A stretch of 64,000 nt of DNA from Palaemon carinicauda. Taxonomy: Eukaryota > Arthropoda > Malacostraca > Decapoda > Palaemonidae. The stretch covers positions 41,840,579 through 41,904,578 of the forward strand of contig NC_090726.1 of NCBI RefSeq assembly GCF_036898095.1, in the 5' to 3' direction. Each line of letters starts with the position of its first letter. The first letter of the stretch is position 1. Positions 40,256 through 52,541 of this stretch are shown here, piece after piece. Below the pieces are notes generated by a model. It made no database searches, had not been told where the DNA came from, and worked only from the letters and a program-made list of their open reading frames with translations. The position numbers and the translations under genes were made by a program.

Positions 40256-41270
40256 CTAAGCAACTGGTTTTAGTACACTACCTGCCGCCACCACGTATTG
40301 CTTTAATTCTTGCACTTGCTTCGCGTAGTGCTTGAAAAACACTCTGGATGACTTCCATCCAGTAAACGAGCGAAGGCTCTTGAAATCCATGAGCTGGAAA
40401 AAGTTTTAACGATGAAGCAATTTTCCTAGGATCATGACCTGAGGGTGTACTGTCAGGATCCGCTCTGAGAAAGAAGTAGGTGATCTTCGCCCTTAGTTGT
40501 TTCAGGGATAAATTTGTGCCCGATTTTTCTCCTTTAAAGATCTGTCCTCCCCTGAAGTCTGAAGTTCTACGAAGATAGACCTTTAGACACTCCACTGGAC
40601 ACAGCAAGACATCTTCCTTCAGAGGGCAAATTCTCCAGGGACCCCACCTCTTGGTGGGTAGCTCGTTCTTGGTGAGAAACGTTGGGTCGGGAAAGAGATT
40701 CAGTTCTCCCGTTTCTGTAAACTGGATATGGCCCTATTCCCGAGAAAGGGCCACTATCTCACTAACTCTAGCCCCCGAGGCTAGAGCAAACAAGAATATA
40801 ACTTTTTGGGTCAAATCTTTCAGAGAGCAATTATCGTTATTCAATATTGAAACAAAATGTAGTACCTTATCCAAAGACCATGAAATGGGCCTTGGAGGTG
40901 CTGCAGGCCTAAGCCTAGCACAGGCCTTAGGGATTTTGTTAAAAATTTCATTAGAAAAGTCTACTTGGAAAGCATAAAGCAAAGGTCTAGTTAAGGCAGA
41001 TTTACATGCAGTTATCGTGTTGGCTGCTAAACCTTATTCATGAAGGTGAATAAAGAAAGATAAGCAGAAATCTGTCGAGATATCCTTTGGTTTTCTTGCC
41101 TTGACAAAGGCCACCCACTTCTTCCAAGACGACTCATATTGCCTTCTGGTAGATTTAGACTTATATTCCTCTAAGAAGTCTATACTCTCTTTCAAGATCC
41201 CAAACCTTTTCCTTACTGCTAGGGAGAGAAAATCATGAGATGAAGGTCTTGGGTTCTATGTAATGAAGCA
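40256..41270 (-). pseudogene. DIRS-5 tyrosine recombinase, degenerate
   Basis: Minus-strand reading: N-terminal SAM-like region (STRRQYESSWKKWVAFVKAR, FCLSFFIHL), a stop, then the catalytic part with LASGARVSEIVALSRE (first Arg), another stop, VLLCPVECLKVYLRR, GHDPRKIASSL (His-x-x-Arg), then a frameshift before GWKSSRVFFKHYAKQVQ, where HY carries the Tyr nucleophile, and a stop at 40256-40258. At least two stops and one shift. The sequence is clearly distinct from the DIRS-1 and DIRS-3 recombinases, so this is a separate family. Confidence 0.83.
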
Positions 41271-41333
41271 AAGACAGTCGACTTCTGTACTTGTTGAGAC
41301 AGAACTGGGTCCGGCAGGAGAATCAGCCTCGGC

Positions 41334-41935
41334 TGATGAAGTGTCTAAGGAGTATGGCTGGTGTATCTCGAGTAGATAGGGTTAGGAACGAAGTAGTGAG
41401 GGTGAGAATGGGTGTAAGAAATGAGTTAGCAGCTAGAGTGGATATGAATGTGATGAGGTGGTTTGGCCATGTTGAGAGAATGGAAAATGGCTGTCTGCTA
41501 AAGAAGGTGATGAATGCACGAGTTGATGGGAGAAGTACAAGAGGAAGGCCAAGGTTTGGGTGGATGGATGGAGTGAAGGAAGCTCTGGGTGATAGGAGGA
41601 TAGATGTGAGAGAGGCAAGAGAGCGTGCTAGAAATAGGAATGAATGGCGAGCGATTGTGACGCAGTTCCGGTAGGCCCTGCTGCTTCCTCCGGTGCCTCG
41701 GATGACCGCGGAGGTAGCAGCAGTAGGGGATTCAGCATTATGAAGCTTCATCTGTGGTGGATAATGTGGGAGGGTGGGCTGTGGCACCCTAGCAGTACCA
41801 GCTGAACTCGGTTGAGTCCCTTGTCAGGCTGGGAGGAACGTAGAGAGGAGAGGTCCCCTTTTTTGTTTCATTTGTTTGATGTCGGCTACCCCCCAAAATT
41901 GGGGGAAGTGCCTTGGTATATGTATGTATGTACAT
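41334..41935 (+). mobile_element. RTE-like LINE-A, 5'-truncated copy
   Basis: Begins abruptly at the codons for MKCLRSMAGVSRVDRVRNEV, continues through NEWRAIVTQFR and the stop, then the LINE-A 3' UTR and (TATG)n. It is very close to 45323-45923, so it is young. It truncates DIRS-5. Confidence 0.9.
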
Positions 41936-42460
41936 TAGTTTCCCTTTTCACATTGTGATGTACTGTAGCTGTGAATGGTACTGACAAATGATAATCAACA
42001 AAGACATTTTAAAAAGTGAAAAGAAGATACATAATTAAACTAACATAGCAAAAGCATTAAGAAATGATTAAATCTTCGGTTGCAGTAACTAAGGGAAAAT
42101 GAATAAGACCTTGGTTGACGATCAGCTGATCAAAATGTCTGCTTATGTGTGAGGACACAAGAAAATGTATATAGCTTTTCCACTGTACTCTAGATATAAA
42201 TCATGATTTTAGTATTACATTAATATTGGAAGATTTTTATATACCTTTTGATTAATATTAGTTTTTTTATTTGATACTTTAAAAGGGCAATATCAGCAAC
42301 AGGAAATTATGGTATTCACCACTGTAATGGTACTGTGAGGGCTAGAGGTTTTGAAAGGAAGATTTTTGCATTTTGGCAATTTGTATTTTGTATCGTTTTG
42401 AAATAGTTCAAAATTTTATGAACTAGAAAGATTCCAGTTTTATTTCTTATGCAGTACAGA
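41936..42460 (+). other. TMUB intron 2 sequence
   Basis: No recognisable feature. Confidence 0.5.
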
Positions 42461-43683
<1,223 letters not shown>

Positions 43684-45923
43684 AGAAGGTTGTTGGAGGC
43701 AGCATGAGGAAGGGCAGTGAATGGTGGAATGAAGGAGTGAAGGTAAAAGTGGAAGAGAAAAAGAGGGCTTTTGAAGAATGGCTGCAGAGTAATAGTATAG
43801 AGAAGTATGAAAAATATAGAGAGAAAAAGGTGGAAGTAAAGCGCAAGGTACGTGAGGCAAGGAGGGCAGCTGACCTGAGGTGGGGTCAGGGACTGGGTCA
43901 GTCATATGAAGAGAATAAGAAGAAGTTTTGGAAAGAAGTGAAGAGAGTAAGGAAGGCCGGCGGAAGAATTGAAGAGACAGTGAAAGATGGAAATGGAAGG
44001 TTGTTAAAAGGAGAGGAGGTAAGGAAAAGGTGGGCGGAATATTTTGAAAGTTTGCTGAATGTTGAGGATGATAGGGAGGCAGATATAATTGCGGTTCCAG
44101 GTGTTGAGGTGCCAGTGATGGGAGATGAGAATGAGAGAGAGATTACAATAGAGGAAGTGAGGAGAGCACTAGATGAAACGAGAGTAGGAAAAGCATCGGG
44201 TATGGATGGTGTAAAAGCTGAGATGTTGAAGGAAGGGGGTGTGACTGTACTTGAATGGTTGGTGAGATTGTTTAATGTGTGTTTTGTGTTGTCAATGGTA
44301 CCAGTAGATTGGGTCTGTGCATGTATTGTACCACTATATAAGGGTAAGGGAGATGTGCATGAGTGTTGTAATTCAAGAGGTATTAGTTTGTTGAGTGTAG
44401 TTGGAAAAGTGTATGGTAGAATACTGATTAATAGGATTAAGGATAAAACAGAGAATGCAATCTTGGAAGTACAGGGTGGTTTTAGAAGAGGTAGGGGTTG
44501 TATGAATCAGATTTTTACAGTTAGGCAGATATGCGAGAAATATTTAGCAAAAGGTAAGGAGGTGTATGTTGCGTTTATGGATCTGGAGAAAGCATATGAT
44601 AGAGTTGATAGGGAAGCAATGTGGAATGTGATGAGGTTATATGGAGTTGGTGGAAGGTTGTTGCAAGCAGTGAAAAGTTTCTACACAGGTAGTAAAGCAT
44701 GTGTTAGAATAGGAAATGAGGTGAGCGATTGGTTTCCGGTGAGAGTGGGGCTGAGACAGGGATGTGTGATGTCGCCGTGGTTGTTTAACTTGTATGTTGA
44801 TGGAGTGGTGAGAGAGGTGAATGCTAGAGTGCTTGGACGAGGATTAAAACTGGTAGGCGAGAATGATCATGAATGGGAGGTAAATCAGTTGTTGTTTGCG
44901 GATGATACTGTACTGGTAGCAGACACAGAAGAGAAGCTTGACCGACTAGTGACAGAATTTGGAAGGGTGTGTGAGAGAAGGAAGTTGAGAGTTAATGTGG
45001 GTAAGAGTAAGGTTATGAGATGTACGAGAAGGGAAGGTGGTGCAAGGTTGAATGTCATGTTGAATGGAGAGTTACTTGAGGAGGTGGATCAGTTTAAGTA
45101 CTTGGGGTCTGTTGTTGCAGCAAATGGTGGAGTGGAAGCAGATGTACGTCAGAGAGTGAATGAAGGTTGCAAAGTGTTGGGGGCAGTTAAGGGAGTAGTA
45201 AAAAATAGAGGATTGGGCATGAATGTAAAGAGAGTTCTATATGAGAAAGTGATTGTACCAACTGTGATGTATGGATCGGAGTTGTGGGGAATGAAAGTGA
45301 TGGAGAGACAGAAATTGAATGTGTTTGAGATGAAGTGTCTGAGGAGTATGGCTGGTGTATCTCGAGTAGATAGGGTTAGGAACGAAGTGGTGAGGGTGAG
45401 AACAGGTGTAAGAAATGAGTTAGCGGCTAGAGTGGATATGAATGTGTTGAGGTGGTTTGGCCATGTTGAGAGAATGGAAAATAGCTGTCTGCTAAAGAAG
45501 GTGATGAATGCAAGAGTTGATGGGAGAAGTACAAGAGGAAGGCCAAGGTTTGGGTGGATGGATGGTGTGAAGAAAGCTCTGGGTGATAGGAGGATAGATG
45601 TGAGAGAGGCAAGAGAGCGTGCTAGATATAGGAATGAATGGCGAGCGATTGTGACGCAGTTCCGGTAGGCCCTGCTGCTTCCTCCGGTGCCTTAGATGAC
45701 CGCGGAGGTAGCAGCAGTAGGGGACTCAGCAGTATGAAGCTTCATCTGTGGTGGAAATGTGGGAGGTTGGGCTGTGGCACCCTAGCAGTACCAGCTGAAC
45801 TCGGCTGAGTCCCTGGTTAGGCTGGAGGAACGTAGAGAGTAGAGGTCCCCTTTTTGTTTTGTTTCTTGTTGTTGTCGGCTACCCCCCAAAATTGGGGGAA
45901 GTGCCTTTGGTATATGTATGTAT
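43684..45923 (+). mobile_element. RTE-like LINE-A, longest copy
   Basis: A 5'-truncated non-LTR retrotransposon with an open RT frame, a 3' UTR containing 'ggctaccccccaaaattggg' and a (TATG)n end. A 9-bp target duplication GTATTAACA flanks it (43675-43683 and 45924-45932). Other fragments of the same family lie at 21676, 41334, 51599, 56148 and 57718. Confidence 0.92.
43704..45668 (+). CDS. LINE-A reverse transcriptase (5' truncated, frame open)
   Basis: 654 codons open from a Met near the truncation point, which is internal to the original protein; the N-terminal endonuclease is missing. Basic coiled region first, then RT motifs: VGKASGMDGVKAEML, VPLYKGKGDVHECCNSRGIS, VQGGFRRGRGCMNQI, VAFMDLEKAYDRVDR, VGLRQGCVMSPWLFNLYVDG, catalytic LLFADDTVLVAD, and FKYLGSVVAANGG. 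The C-terminal region ends RWFGHVERM...TRGRPRFGW...VTQFR. The RT catalytic residues are present but the protein cannot be autonomous without the endonuclease. The clade call is by overall motif pattern and repeat tail. Confidence 0.88.
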   Translation: MRKGSEWWNEGVKVKVEEKKRAFEEWLQSNSIEKYEKYREKKVEVKRKVREARRAADLRWGQGLGQSYEENKKKFWKEVKRVRKAGGRIEETVKDGNGRLLKGEEVRKRWAEYFESLLNVEDDREADIIAVPGVEVPVMGDENEREITIEEVRRALDETRVGKASGMDGVKAEMLKEGGVTVLEWLVRLFNVCFVLSMVPVDWVCACIVPLYKGKGDVHECCNSRGISLLSVVGKVYGRILINRIKDKTENAILEVQGGFRRGRGCMNQIFTVRQICEKYLAKGKEVYVAFMDLEKAYDRVDREAMWNVMRLYGVGGRLLQAVKSFYTGSKACVRIGNEVSDWFPVRVGLRQGCVMSPWLFNLYVDGVVREVNARVLGRGLKLVGENDHEWEVNQLLFADDTVLVADTEEKLDRLVTEFGRVCERRKLRVNVGKSKVMRCTRREGGARLNVMLNGELLEEVDQFKYLGSVVAANGGVEADVRQRVNEGCKVLGAVKGVVKNRGLGMNVKRVLYEKVIVPTVMYGSELWGMKVMERQKLNVFEMKCLRSMAGVSRVDRVRNEVVRVRTGVRNELAARVDMNVLRWFGHVERMENSCLLKKVMNARVDGRSTRGRPRFGWMDGVKKALGDRRIDVREARERARYRNEWRAIVTQFR

Positions 45924-45932
45924 GTATTAACA

Positions 45933-46645
45933 TCTCCATCACTGGAGTATAAATGGTTTGGTCGGATGACCATTCCGTATGACATCTCAAAGTGAACTGC
46001 CACAAATATCCATATTCACGTCAAAGTTTATACAGTTATCTCAGGACTTAAGGATTTATAGTAAACACAACATTAATACCGGAAGGTACTTGTTCCGTTC
46101 TCATAGACAACTTCTTTCTCACGGGCTTGGTTGTGTTTACTCTTCATGAAAAATGTTACATTGCTGAGGTTTGGCATTCGAATCCTGCTTATGATATGAC
46201 TATGGCATTTCTCACACTTCTCTTACTTCCACAGTGACCTGTAGGTCATGTGTTTTAAACAAGTAATATCTAATATATTACATATATACTAACTCCTCTT
46301 GTTTGTCTTTGAATGTCTTAGCAAAACGTCTGATTGCTTATGCGTTCAGTAAGCTTCCGTTTCTTAGTTTAACTTCCACAAGGGGCTTGATTTTTTTTTT
46401 TTTTTTGCACTTTTTAGTGTTGAACAGAAGTCCCTTGATTCTTTTCTTGAAATTTGTTTGATTGTTCGTGACTTTGGTGCTGCTTTTGAAATTGTTAATT
46501 ATGAGGCAATTTTTTGCTGACTGAAACAGATTGGAGTTGCTGAATAATTTTTATTAGTATTGTTATTTAGATTACAATTGGTTCACTGAAAATAGCTATT
46601 GTTCAGGGGTACCATAGGGTTGTGCTTTGTGCCCTTTACTTTTTA
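45933..46645 (+). other. TMUB intron 2 sequence
   Basis: Non-coding; one poly(T) tract near 46390. No repeat family recognised. Confidence 0.5.
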
Positions 46646-47651
46646 TTTGTTCCGACGCGATATACAAACCTCGTAATCATTTAATATAGGAATTCGCCTT
46701 AGCTCAGCTGAAACAGCCGAAGAGAAAGAAAAGCAGGCAGTTGTGCTGATTGGTTGGCTGGCAGTATGGGGCGGAGCTTAGCTTCCCCCCCCCACCGCCA
46801 GCCTGCTTTCCTCATTTTCACTTGCTTCGGCTCAATGTTGATGGTTGCCTACTCTCTGCTCTCTATGCTACAGCCTTTTGCCTTCTCTTGTGCTTGTGTA
46901 CCAGTGATTGGTCTTTGTTATGAAGGAGAAAGTTACTCTTTAAAATGCGATGTTGTGCAGACCGTGGCGGGCGTTGCAGTGGGTGGCGTTCGTCACCTTC
47001 TGTAGACCCGCACACGCTGTGCTCGACATGCAGGGGAAAACCTTACTCTCAAGGTTCTCCTTGCCGTAGTGTGAATCCTGGCCGCCCTTTTGGGAAGCCC
47101 GGATTCACAGCCTGTCGGGATTTTCTCGGGTTTCGACAGGGGAGCGGTTGACCTTAGCGCTCCCGCTATTTTGGCGATCCCGAGAGACACCCGACAGATT
47201 GCTGTTACCGATGAAGACACGTTACCCGTAAGAAGGGGGAATTTTGGGCGTCTCTCGGATTGTCAGGTAAGCTTGACTTGAAGTTGTTAAGACGCCATTC
47301 AAATATGCCGGACGAGCTTGAACAACTTCATTTGAATGATACGATTGTTGATGAACACATGATTGTAATCGAGTTTGTAACAGGGTTGCCAGGTTGGCCT
47401 TTTTCAGCTAAAGACATCAAATTTGGCCTTTTTTTATTTGAAATTTGGTAGCCTTTAGCAATATCATAAAAGGTTGGCCTTAAAGGCTATACCTTTGGCT
47501 AAGCTCCGCCCCATACCGCCAGCCAACCAATCAGCACAACTGCCTGCTTTTCTTTCTCTTCGGCTGTTTCAGCTTAGCTAAAGCGAATTCCTATATTAAA
47601 TGATTACTGGTTTGTATAGCTAGGAAAAATACAATTTAGGACAAATTGTCA
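46646..47651 (+). mobile_element. 1.0-kb internally deleted DIRS-1-like element
   Basis: Left edge TTTGTTCCGACGCGATATAC and right edge 'ggtttgtatagctaggaaaa' through 'caaattgtca' follow the DIRS-1 pattern. The inverted repeats pair over about 110 bp ('ataggaattcgccttagctc' against 'agctaaagcgaattcctat'; 'cagttgtgctgattggttgg' against 'ccaaccaatcagcacaactg'). The interior keeps only a gag N-terminal remnant. It is a family distinct from DIRS-1. Confidence 0.85.
46944..47150 (+). pseudogene. gag: DIRS gag N-terminal remnant with DPHT motif
   Basis: An ATG frame of 68 codons starts with a Cys-rich stretch and reads SVDPHTLCSTCRGKP, the same core as the gags of DIRS-1, DIRS-3b and DIRS-4, then loses similarity (a later Cys is retained in SPCRSV) and stops. 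It is shorter than any functional gag; whether this stub is translated is unknown. Confidence 0.75.
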
Positions 47652-48054
47652 TATTATACATATAGGATATGTGGTTTGGCCTTGGAAACAAGTTATTACA
47701 GACAAACCTGTTTGTGTACTCACAATAAGACCCCTCCTCCCAGCCCCGCAAGCCCCACATGAGTTACACGAAAAGGAAGTTTATTTTTATAGATACAGTT
47801 TATATTTCCCAGATGGCACATGCTTGGAGAACCTGGGAATATTCAGGACAGAAATATAGCCATATATGTGATTACTGTAATGTGTTTTTATGAATATTCT
47901 GTTTTTATAAAAAAAATAATTTTTAAGCCTTAACTACTGTATAATATAAATGCTAAAGGCTTTAAGAACCAGGTGACTTGAATGAAGATTGACAAGTCCA
48001 GAGGAGGTCTTTGTTCTTGAAGCTCATGCAAATAGTGTTGCTAAATACAACCAA
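47652..48054 (+). other. TMUB intron 2 sequence
   Basis: No feature supported. Confidence 0.5.
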
Positions 48055-48363
48055 TTAACCCTTTTACCCCCAAAGGACGTAGTGGTACGTTTCACAAAAC
48101 CCATCCATTTACCCCCATGGACGTATCGGTACGTCCTTGCAAAAAAATGCTATAAATTTTTTTTTTTTCATATTTTTGATAATTTTTTGAAAAAATTCAG
48201 GCATTTTCCAAGAGAATGAGACCAACCTGACCTCTCTATGACAAAAATTAAGCCTGTTAGAGCAATTTAAATAAAATATACTGCAAAATGTGCTGGGAAA
48301 AAAATAACCCCTTGGGGGTTAAGGGTTGGAAATTTCCAAAGAGCCTGGGTGTAAAAGGGTTAA
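48055..48363 (+). mobile_element. TTAA-MITE copy
   Basis: 309 bp, bounded by TTAA at both ends. Terminal inverted repeat TTAACCCTTTTACCCCCAAA / TTTGGGGGTAAAAGGGTTAA-like. Subterminal palindromes GGACGTA..GGTACGT occur in two versions. TTAA flanks fit a piggyBac-type target, but no transposase is present to confirm it. Confidence 0.85.
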
Positions 48364-48580
48364 TCATAAGATGCCTTATCAACCATGAAACTGCTCTACC
48401 TAGCTGGTCCATTCGGATGTTTGGCTTCAAAACCCAATATGTTGTCCCACTACATAGCGTCAAAATCTCTGTACCATTCACTCATATCACCCTTGTGTCA
48501 ACATTCTCTCTCACTAAGATTGGTTTTCTCAGTTGGTCTTTCTTTCTGTATTGATGTGAAAATTTTGAGCATATTTGAAT

Positions 48581-48892
48581 TTTTAACCCTTTTACCCCCA
48601 AGCTATTTGGAAATTTCCAACCCTTAACCCCCAAGGGGTTATTTTTTCCCCAGCACATTTTGCAGTATATATTTTTTAAATTGCTCTAACAGCCTTAATT
48701 TTTGTCATAGAGAGGTCAGGTTGGTCTCATTCTCTTGGAAAATGCCTGAAGTTTCTCAAAAAATTATCAAAAATATGAAAAAAAAAATTTTTATAGCATT
48801 TTTTTGCAAGGACGTACCGGTACGTCCATGGGGGTAAAGGGATGAGTTTTGTGAAACGTACCAGTACGTCCTTTTGGGGGTGAAAGGGTTAA
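48581..48892 (-). mobile_element. TTAA-MITE copy, inverted
   Basis: Reverse-complement copy of the previous element, 217 bp away, with intact TTAA ends and the perfect 18-bp palindrome GGACGTACCGGTACGTCC. The pair could form a large hairpin. Confidence 0.87.
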
Positions 48893-49184
48893 GAGACCCC
48901 GACTGCTTCCTGGCTTTCTTTTTGCTCTACAGTACTGTGATAGTTTAGTTTGGTTCCACCAATCGATTAATTTACATCGTTCTATTTTTATACTCGGATT
49001 GATTTAGGATGAATCTTAGATTTTGCTTTCATTTAGGGTGTTGTTTTCATTTTACACTCCATGTTGTTATGTCCAGTACAGGCCGTGAGGCTCTACCAAG
49101 TACATGAAAATGTCTTTTTTTGGGATTCGAGGGTTTTACTTAATATGAGTCTCAGGAAGACCCTAGTCTCCAAGAATACAATCT
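48893..49184 (+). other. TMUB intron 2 sequence
   Basis: No feature supported. Confidence 0.5.
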
Positions 49185-49657
49185 CCTTGCTCTAAGATTA
49201 CCAAACAATTCTTCTTCACCCAAGGGGTTACTGCACTGTAATTGTTCCGTGGCTACTTTCCTCTTGGTAAGGGTAGAAGAGACTCTTTAGCTATGGTCAG
49301 CAGCTCTTCTAGGAGAAGGACACTCCAAAATCAAACCATTGTTCTCTAGTCTTGGGTAGTGCCATACCCTCTGTACCATGGTCTTCCACTGCCTTTGGTT
49401 AGAGTTCTCTTGCTTGAGGGTACACTCGGGCACACAATTCTATCTTATTTCTCTTCCTCTTGTTTTGTTAAAATGTTTATAGTTTTTAAAGCAGATATTT
49501 ATTTCAATGTTGTCACTCTTCTTGAAAATTTTATTTTTCCTTGTTTCCTTTCCTCACTGGGCTATTTTCCCTGTTGGAGCCCCTGGGCTTATAGCATTGT
49601 GCTTTTCCAACTAGGGTTGTAGCTTAGCAATTAATAATAATAATAATAATAATAACA
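49185..49657 (-). repeat. Family A repeat
   Basis: Inverse orientation relative to 19566 and 56566. Carries 'aacccaaggggttactgcac'-type sequence, 'aaatcaaaccattgttctct' and the edge 'ccaactagggttgtagctta' followed by (AAT)n. Confidence 0.85.
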
Positions 49658-50232
49658 AACTAAGTTCCCATACAGACTAGTCAGAGGAAGATTTAGAGTC
49701 CTTGAATTAGAAATCTCCACGTCCATGTCATTTAAACATCCCATCGAGTTGAGAGCCATCCAGTTATGTTAGGAGACCTTTACCCGATTGTATCTTAGTG
49801 TCTTTACTCAAAGATACTTGGACATTTTCTGACTGCGTAGGGTTTCTGTGGAGGGGCAAGTTGTTCAGTGGATGTGGAGGGTATTACTTCTTGGGTTCAA
49901 GTATATATGGCAGCATTTAGGTATAAATGTTCATGTAAACTTCAGTTACAAGCCTAAGTACAAGTACTCAAGTAAACATTAGATACAAGCAAAGGAATAA
50001 GCACTGAAAACTTGCTAAGTACTGAAGTTCTAGTACAAGTATGTAAAGATGAACTCAAATAGTAGTACATTTTGATATGTTCATTATTCTATTATGATTA
50101 TTGGAAGTTTAGTGAAAATTATCTAATAATTATATGGTAATGAATATAATTATCTTACTAAAAGTAGAGAGTTCTTTTTTCAGGCTGAACTTGCGAATCT
50201 CCCCTTTACACACCGAGTTTGTGCCTTGCACG
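49658..50232 (+). other. TMUB intron 2 sequence
   Basis: Contains imperfect 'aagtacaagtactcaagtaa' short repeats near 49950-50040; otherwise unremarkable. Confidence 0.5.
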
Positions 50233-50541
50233 TTAACCCTTTTACCCCCGGGGTATTTGGAAATTTCCAACCCTTAACCCCCAGGGGGTTATTTTTTTCC
50301 CAGCACATTTTGCAGTATATTTTTTTTAAATTGCTCTAACAGCCTTAATTTTTGTCATAGAGAGGTCAGGTTGGTCTCATTCTCTTGGTAAATGCCTGAA
50401 TTTTCTCAAAAAATTATCAAAAAATATGAAAAACAAATTTTTATAGCATTTTTTTGCAAGGACGTACCGGTACGTCCATGGGGGTAAAGGGATGGCTTTT
50501 GTGAAACGTACCAGTACGTCCTTTGGGGGTAAAAGGGTTAA
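50233..50541 (-). mobile_element. TTAA-MITE copy, inverted
   Basis: 309 bp with TTAA ends, same length as the 48055 copy, and the exact 18-bp palindrome near 50461-50478. Confidence 0.88.
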
Positions 50542-51029
50542 TACACTGGCCCTGGAACTGGAGAAACAATATTTCTGTGTTAGTCGTATTGTATCGGATT
50601 CCCTGTTCTATCGTTTCACATGCAAGTCTTACGAGACCGCACAGCACCCCCTAAAAATTAAGTTCCTTTTTTTTTTTTGTTTTTATATTCTCATATTCAA
50701 TCCAATGAATCTAGGTCCACAGGGCTTTGTGTGGTTAAGGATATTCCGCGAGACGATATTTTAGTGAAGGCTTGACATAACACTTTTGAAGCACAGTTTG
50801 TCAGTGCTACCCAACTTGGGGACTACCTTGCAATAACCAGTAGTAGCTCCTGGTAATGTGAGCTATTGCATCAAATATCAATTTTCTTAGAAAATGCAAT
50901 TACTGTATGACACTGGGAGTGCTGTAAATCATACCTAAACAAAGAATACTGTACTAATATACTAAAGTGACAATTTGCGGACAGCATAAAAATAAACACA
51001 CTAACTCATGTTGAAACTTAGGAATTTTT
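50542..51029 (+). other. TMUB intron 2 sequence
   Basis: No feature supported. Confidence 0.5.
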
Positions 51030-51340
51030 AATTCCATGGGGTGTGGGTGGCGTGGCTCTGGTAGCATGGCTGGTGCCTCTGTATCGGCCCATCCCTTTGA
51101 CGAAGGAATTAGCTAAATGGAAGACAGCCTGTGAATAGTGGTTTTCACGCGCCTTTGCTTTATACACGACACCCACAAGGTGCTCGCGCGAGGGTAGTAA
51201 CCTCTGCATTCCATGCTTTTATCTTTCTCTGGTATAATTGGAAGGTTTTATCAGAAAAGATATATTAGAAGGACCCCTTTTCACCGGGTGCCACAGGTCT
51301 CTCCCCAGAAATAGATTTTTCCTTCGTCAAAATCCCTTTA
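51030..51340 (-). repeat. Solo DIRS-2 leader/terminus
   Basis: Second copy of the DIRS-2 leader, matching 17740-18018 ('gtatcggcccatccctttga', 'cgaaggaattagctaaatgg', 'gtataattggaaggttttat', 'agatttttccttcgtcaaaa'). No gag, RT or recombinase is attached, so it is either a deletion remnant or a non-autonomous derivative. Confidence 0.8.
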
Positions 51341-51598
51341 ATTCCATTTGTTTCTGACACAATTTGAATATCATTCTCTTGTCTGGTCTTTAGCAGCTGA
51401 AACTCTCCTTGATTTGTTGGAAAAGATTCTTGTCTATTAAATTCCCCCATCCCTTCTCGGGACGTGAGCTGCCGGATAGGGCTATGAACAATTAAGCTTA
51501 ATTACTTTTGTGAGGTAAATTGAATTACAGTGTTAAGGCAAGTTACTTGGAAGTACTTGGTTTATCAATTATGCATTGCCCAAGTTCAGGCACTGTAC

Positions 51599-52048
51599 AT
51601 ACATACATACATACATATACCAAAGGCACTTCCCCCAATTTTGGGGGGTAGCTGACATCAACAATGAAACAAAACAAAAAAGGGGACCTCTACTCTCTAC
51701 GTTCCTCCAGCCTAACCAGGGATTCAGCCGAGTTCAGCTGGTACTGCTAGGGTGACACAGCCCAACCTCCCACACTTATCCACCACAGATGAAGCTTCAT
51801 ACTGCTGAATCCCTTACTGCTGCTACCTCCGCGGTCATCTAAGGCACCGGAGGAAGCACCAGGGCCTACCGAAACTGCGTCACAATCGCTCGCCATTCAT
51901 TCCTATTTCTAGCACGCTCTCTTGCCTCTCTCACATCTATCCTCCTATCACCCAGAGCTTTCTTCACACCATCCATCCACCCAAACCTTGGCCTTCCTCT
52001 TGTACTTCTCCCATCAACTCTTGCATTCATCACCTTCTTTAGCAGACA
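51599..52048 (-). mobile_element. RTE-like LINE-A, 3' end copy with target duplication
   Basis: (ATAC)n on the left then the LINE-A 3' UTR and last ~55 codons in inverse orientation. A 13-bp duplication TCAGGCACTGTAC lies at 51586-51598 and 52049-52061, giving exact insertion ends. Confidence 0.93.
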
Positions 52049-52232
52049 TCAGGCACTGTACTGTACTTTTATCTGGATCCAAGCTTGTTATCCGATTCTT
52101 TTCCCTCTTAATCTCTCTCTTTCTTTGGCATCCTTTTACTCTCAACCTGATTTGCTTTTGCCAAGCTTTGTTATGCACATTTTCCTATTTTTTAGGTATG
52201 CTGATTTATTATCAATATAATTAAATATTTTA

Positions 52233-52541
52233 TTAACCCTTTTACCCCCAAAGGACGTACTGGTACGTTTCACAAAACTCATCCCTTTACCCCCATGGAC
52301 GTACCGGTACGTCCTTGCAAAAAAATGCTATAAAAATTTTTTTTTTCATATTTTTAATAATTTTTTGAGAAACTTCAGGCATTTTCCAAGAGAATGAGAC
52401 CAACCTGACCTCTCTATGACAAAAATTAAGGCTGTTAGAGCAATTTTAAAAATATATACTGCAAAACGTGCTGGGGAAAAAATAGCCCCCTGGTGGTTAA
52501 GGGTTGGAAATTTCCAAAGAGCCTGGGGGTAAAAGGGTTAA
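52233..52541 (+). mobile_element. TTAA-MITE copy
   Basis: 309 bp with TTAA ends and the 18-bp palindrome at about 52298. It lies 380 bp upstream of TMUB exon 3. Confidence 0.88.

Larger units (their letters stand above)
38815..41333 (-). mobile_element. DIRS-5: 3' half of another DIRS family
   Basis: Contains a minus-strand recombinase pseudogene (40256-41270), a 3' UTR, an internal complementary region (39247-39350) and a right terminus near 38815 ('cgaagcgaaaaatctatttt'). Gag and RT are absent: the 5' side is cut at 41334 by a LINE-A fragment. The termini are related to those of DIRS-2. Confidence 0.8.

Noticed and set aside
41323..41787. Antisense frame through the LINE-A fragment (also at 21663-21974 and 51922-52224)
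   Set aside because: The same region encodes the known C-terminus of the LINE reverse transcriptase on the other strand and the antisense peptide has no meaning.
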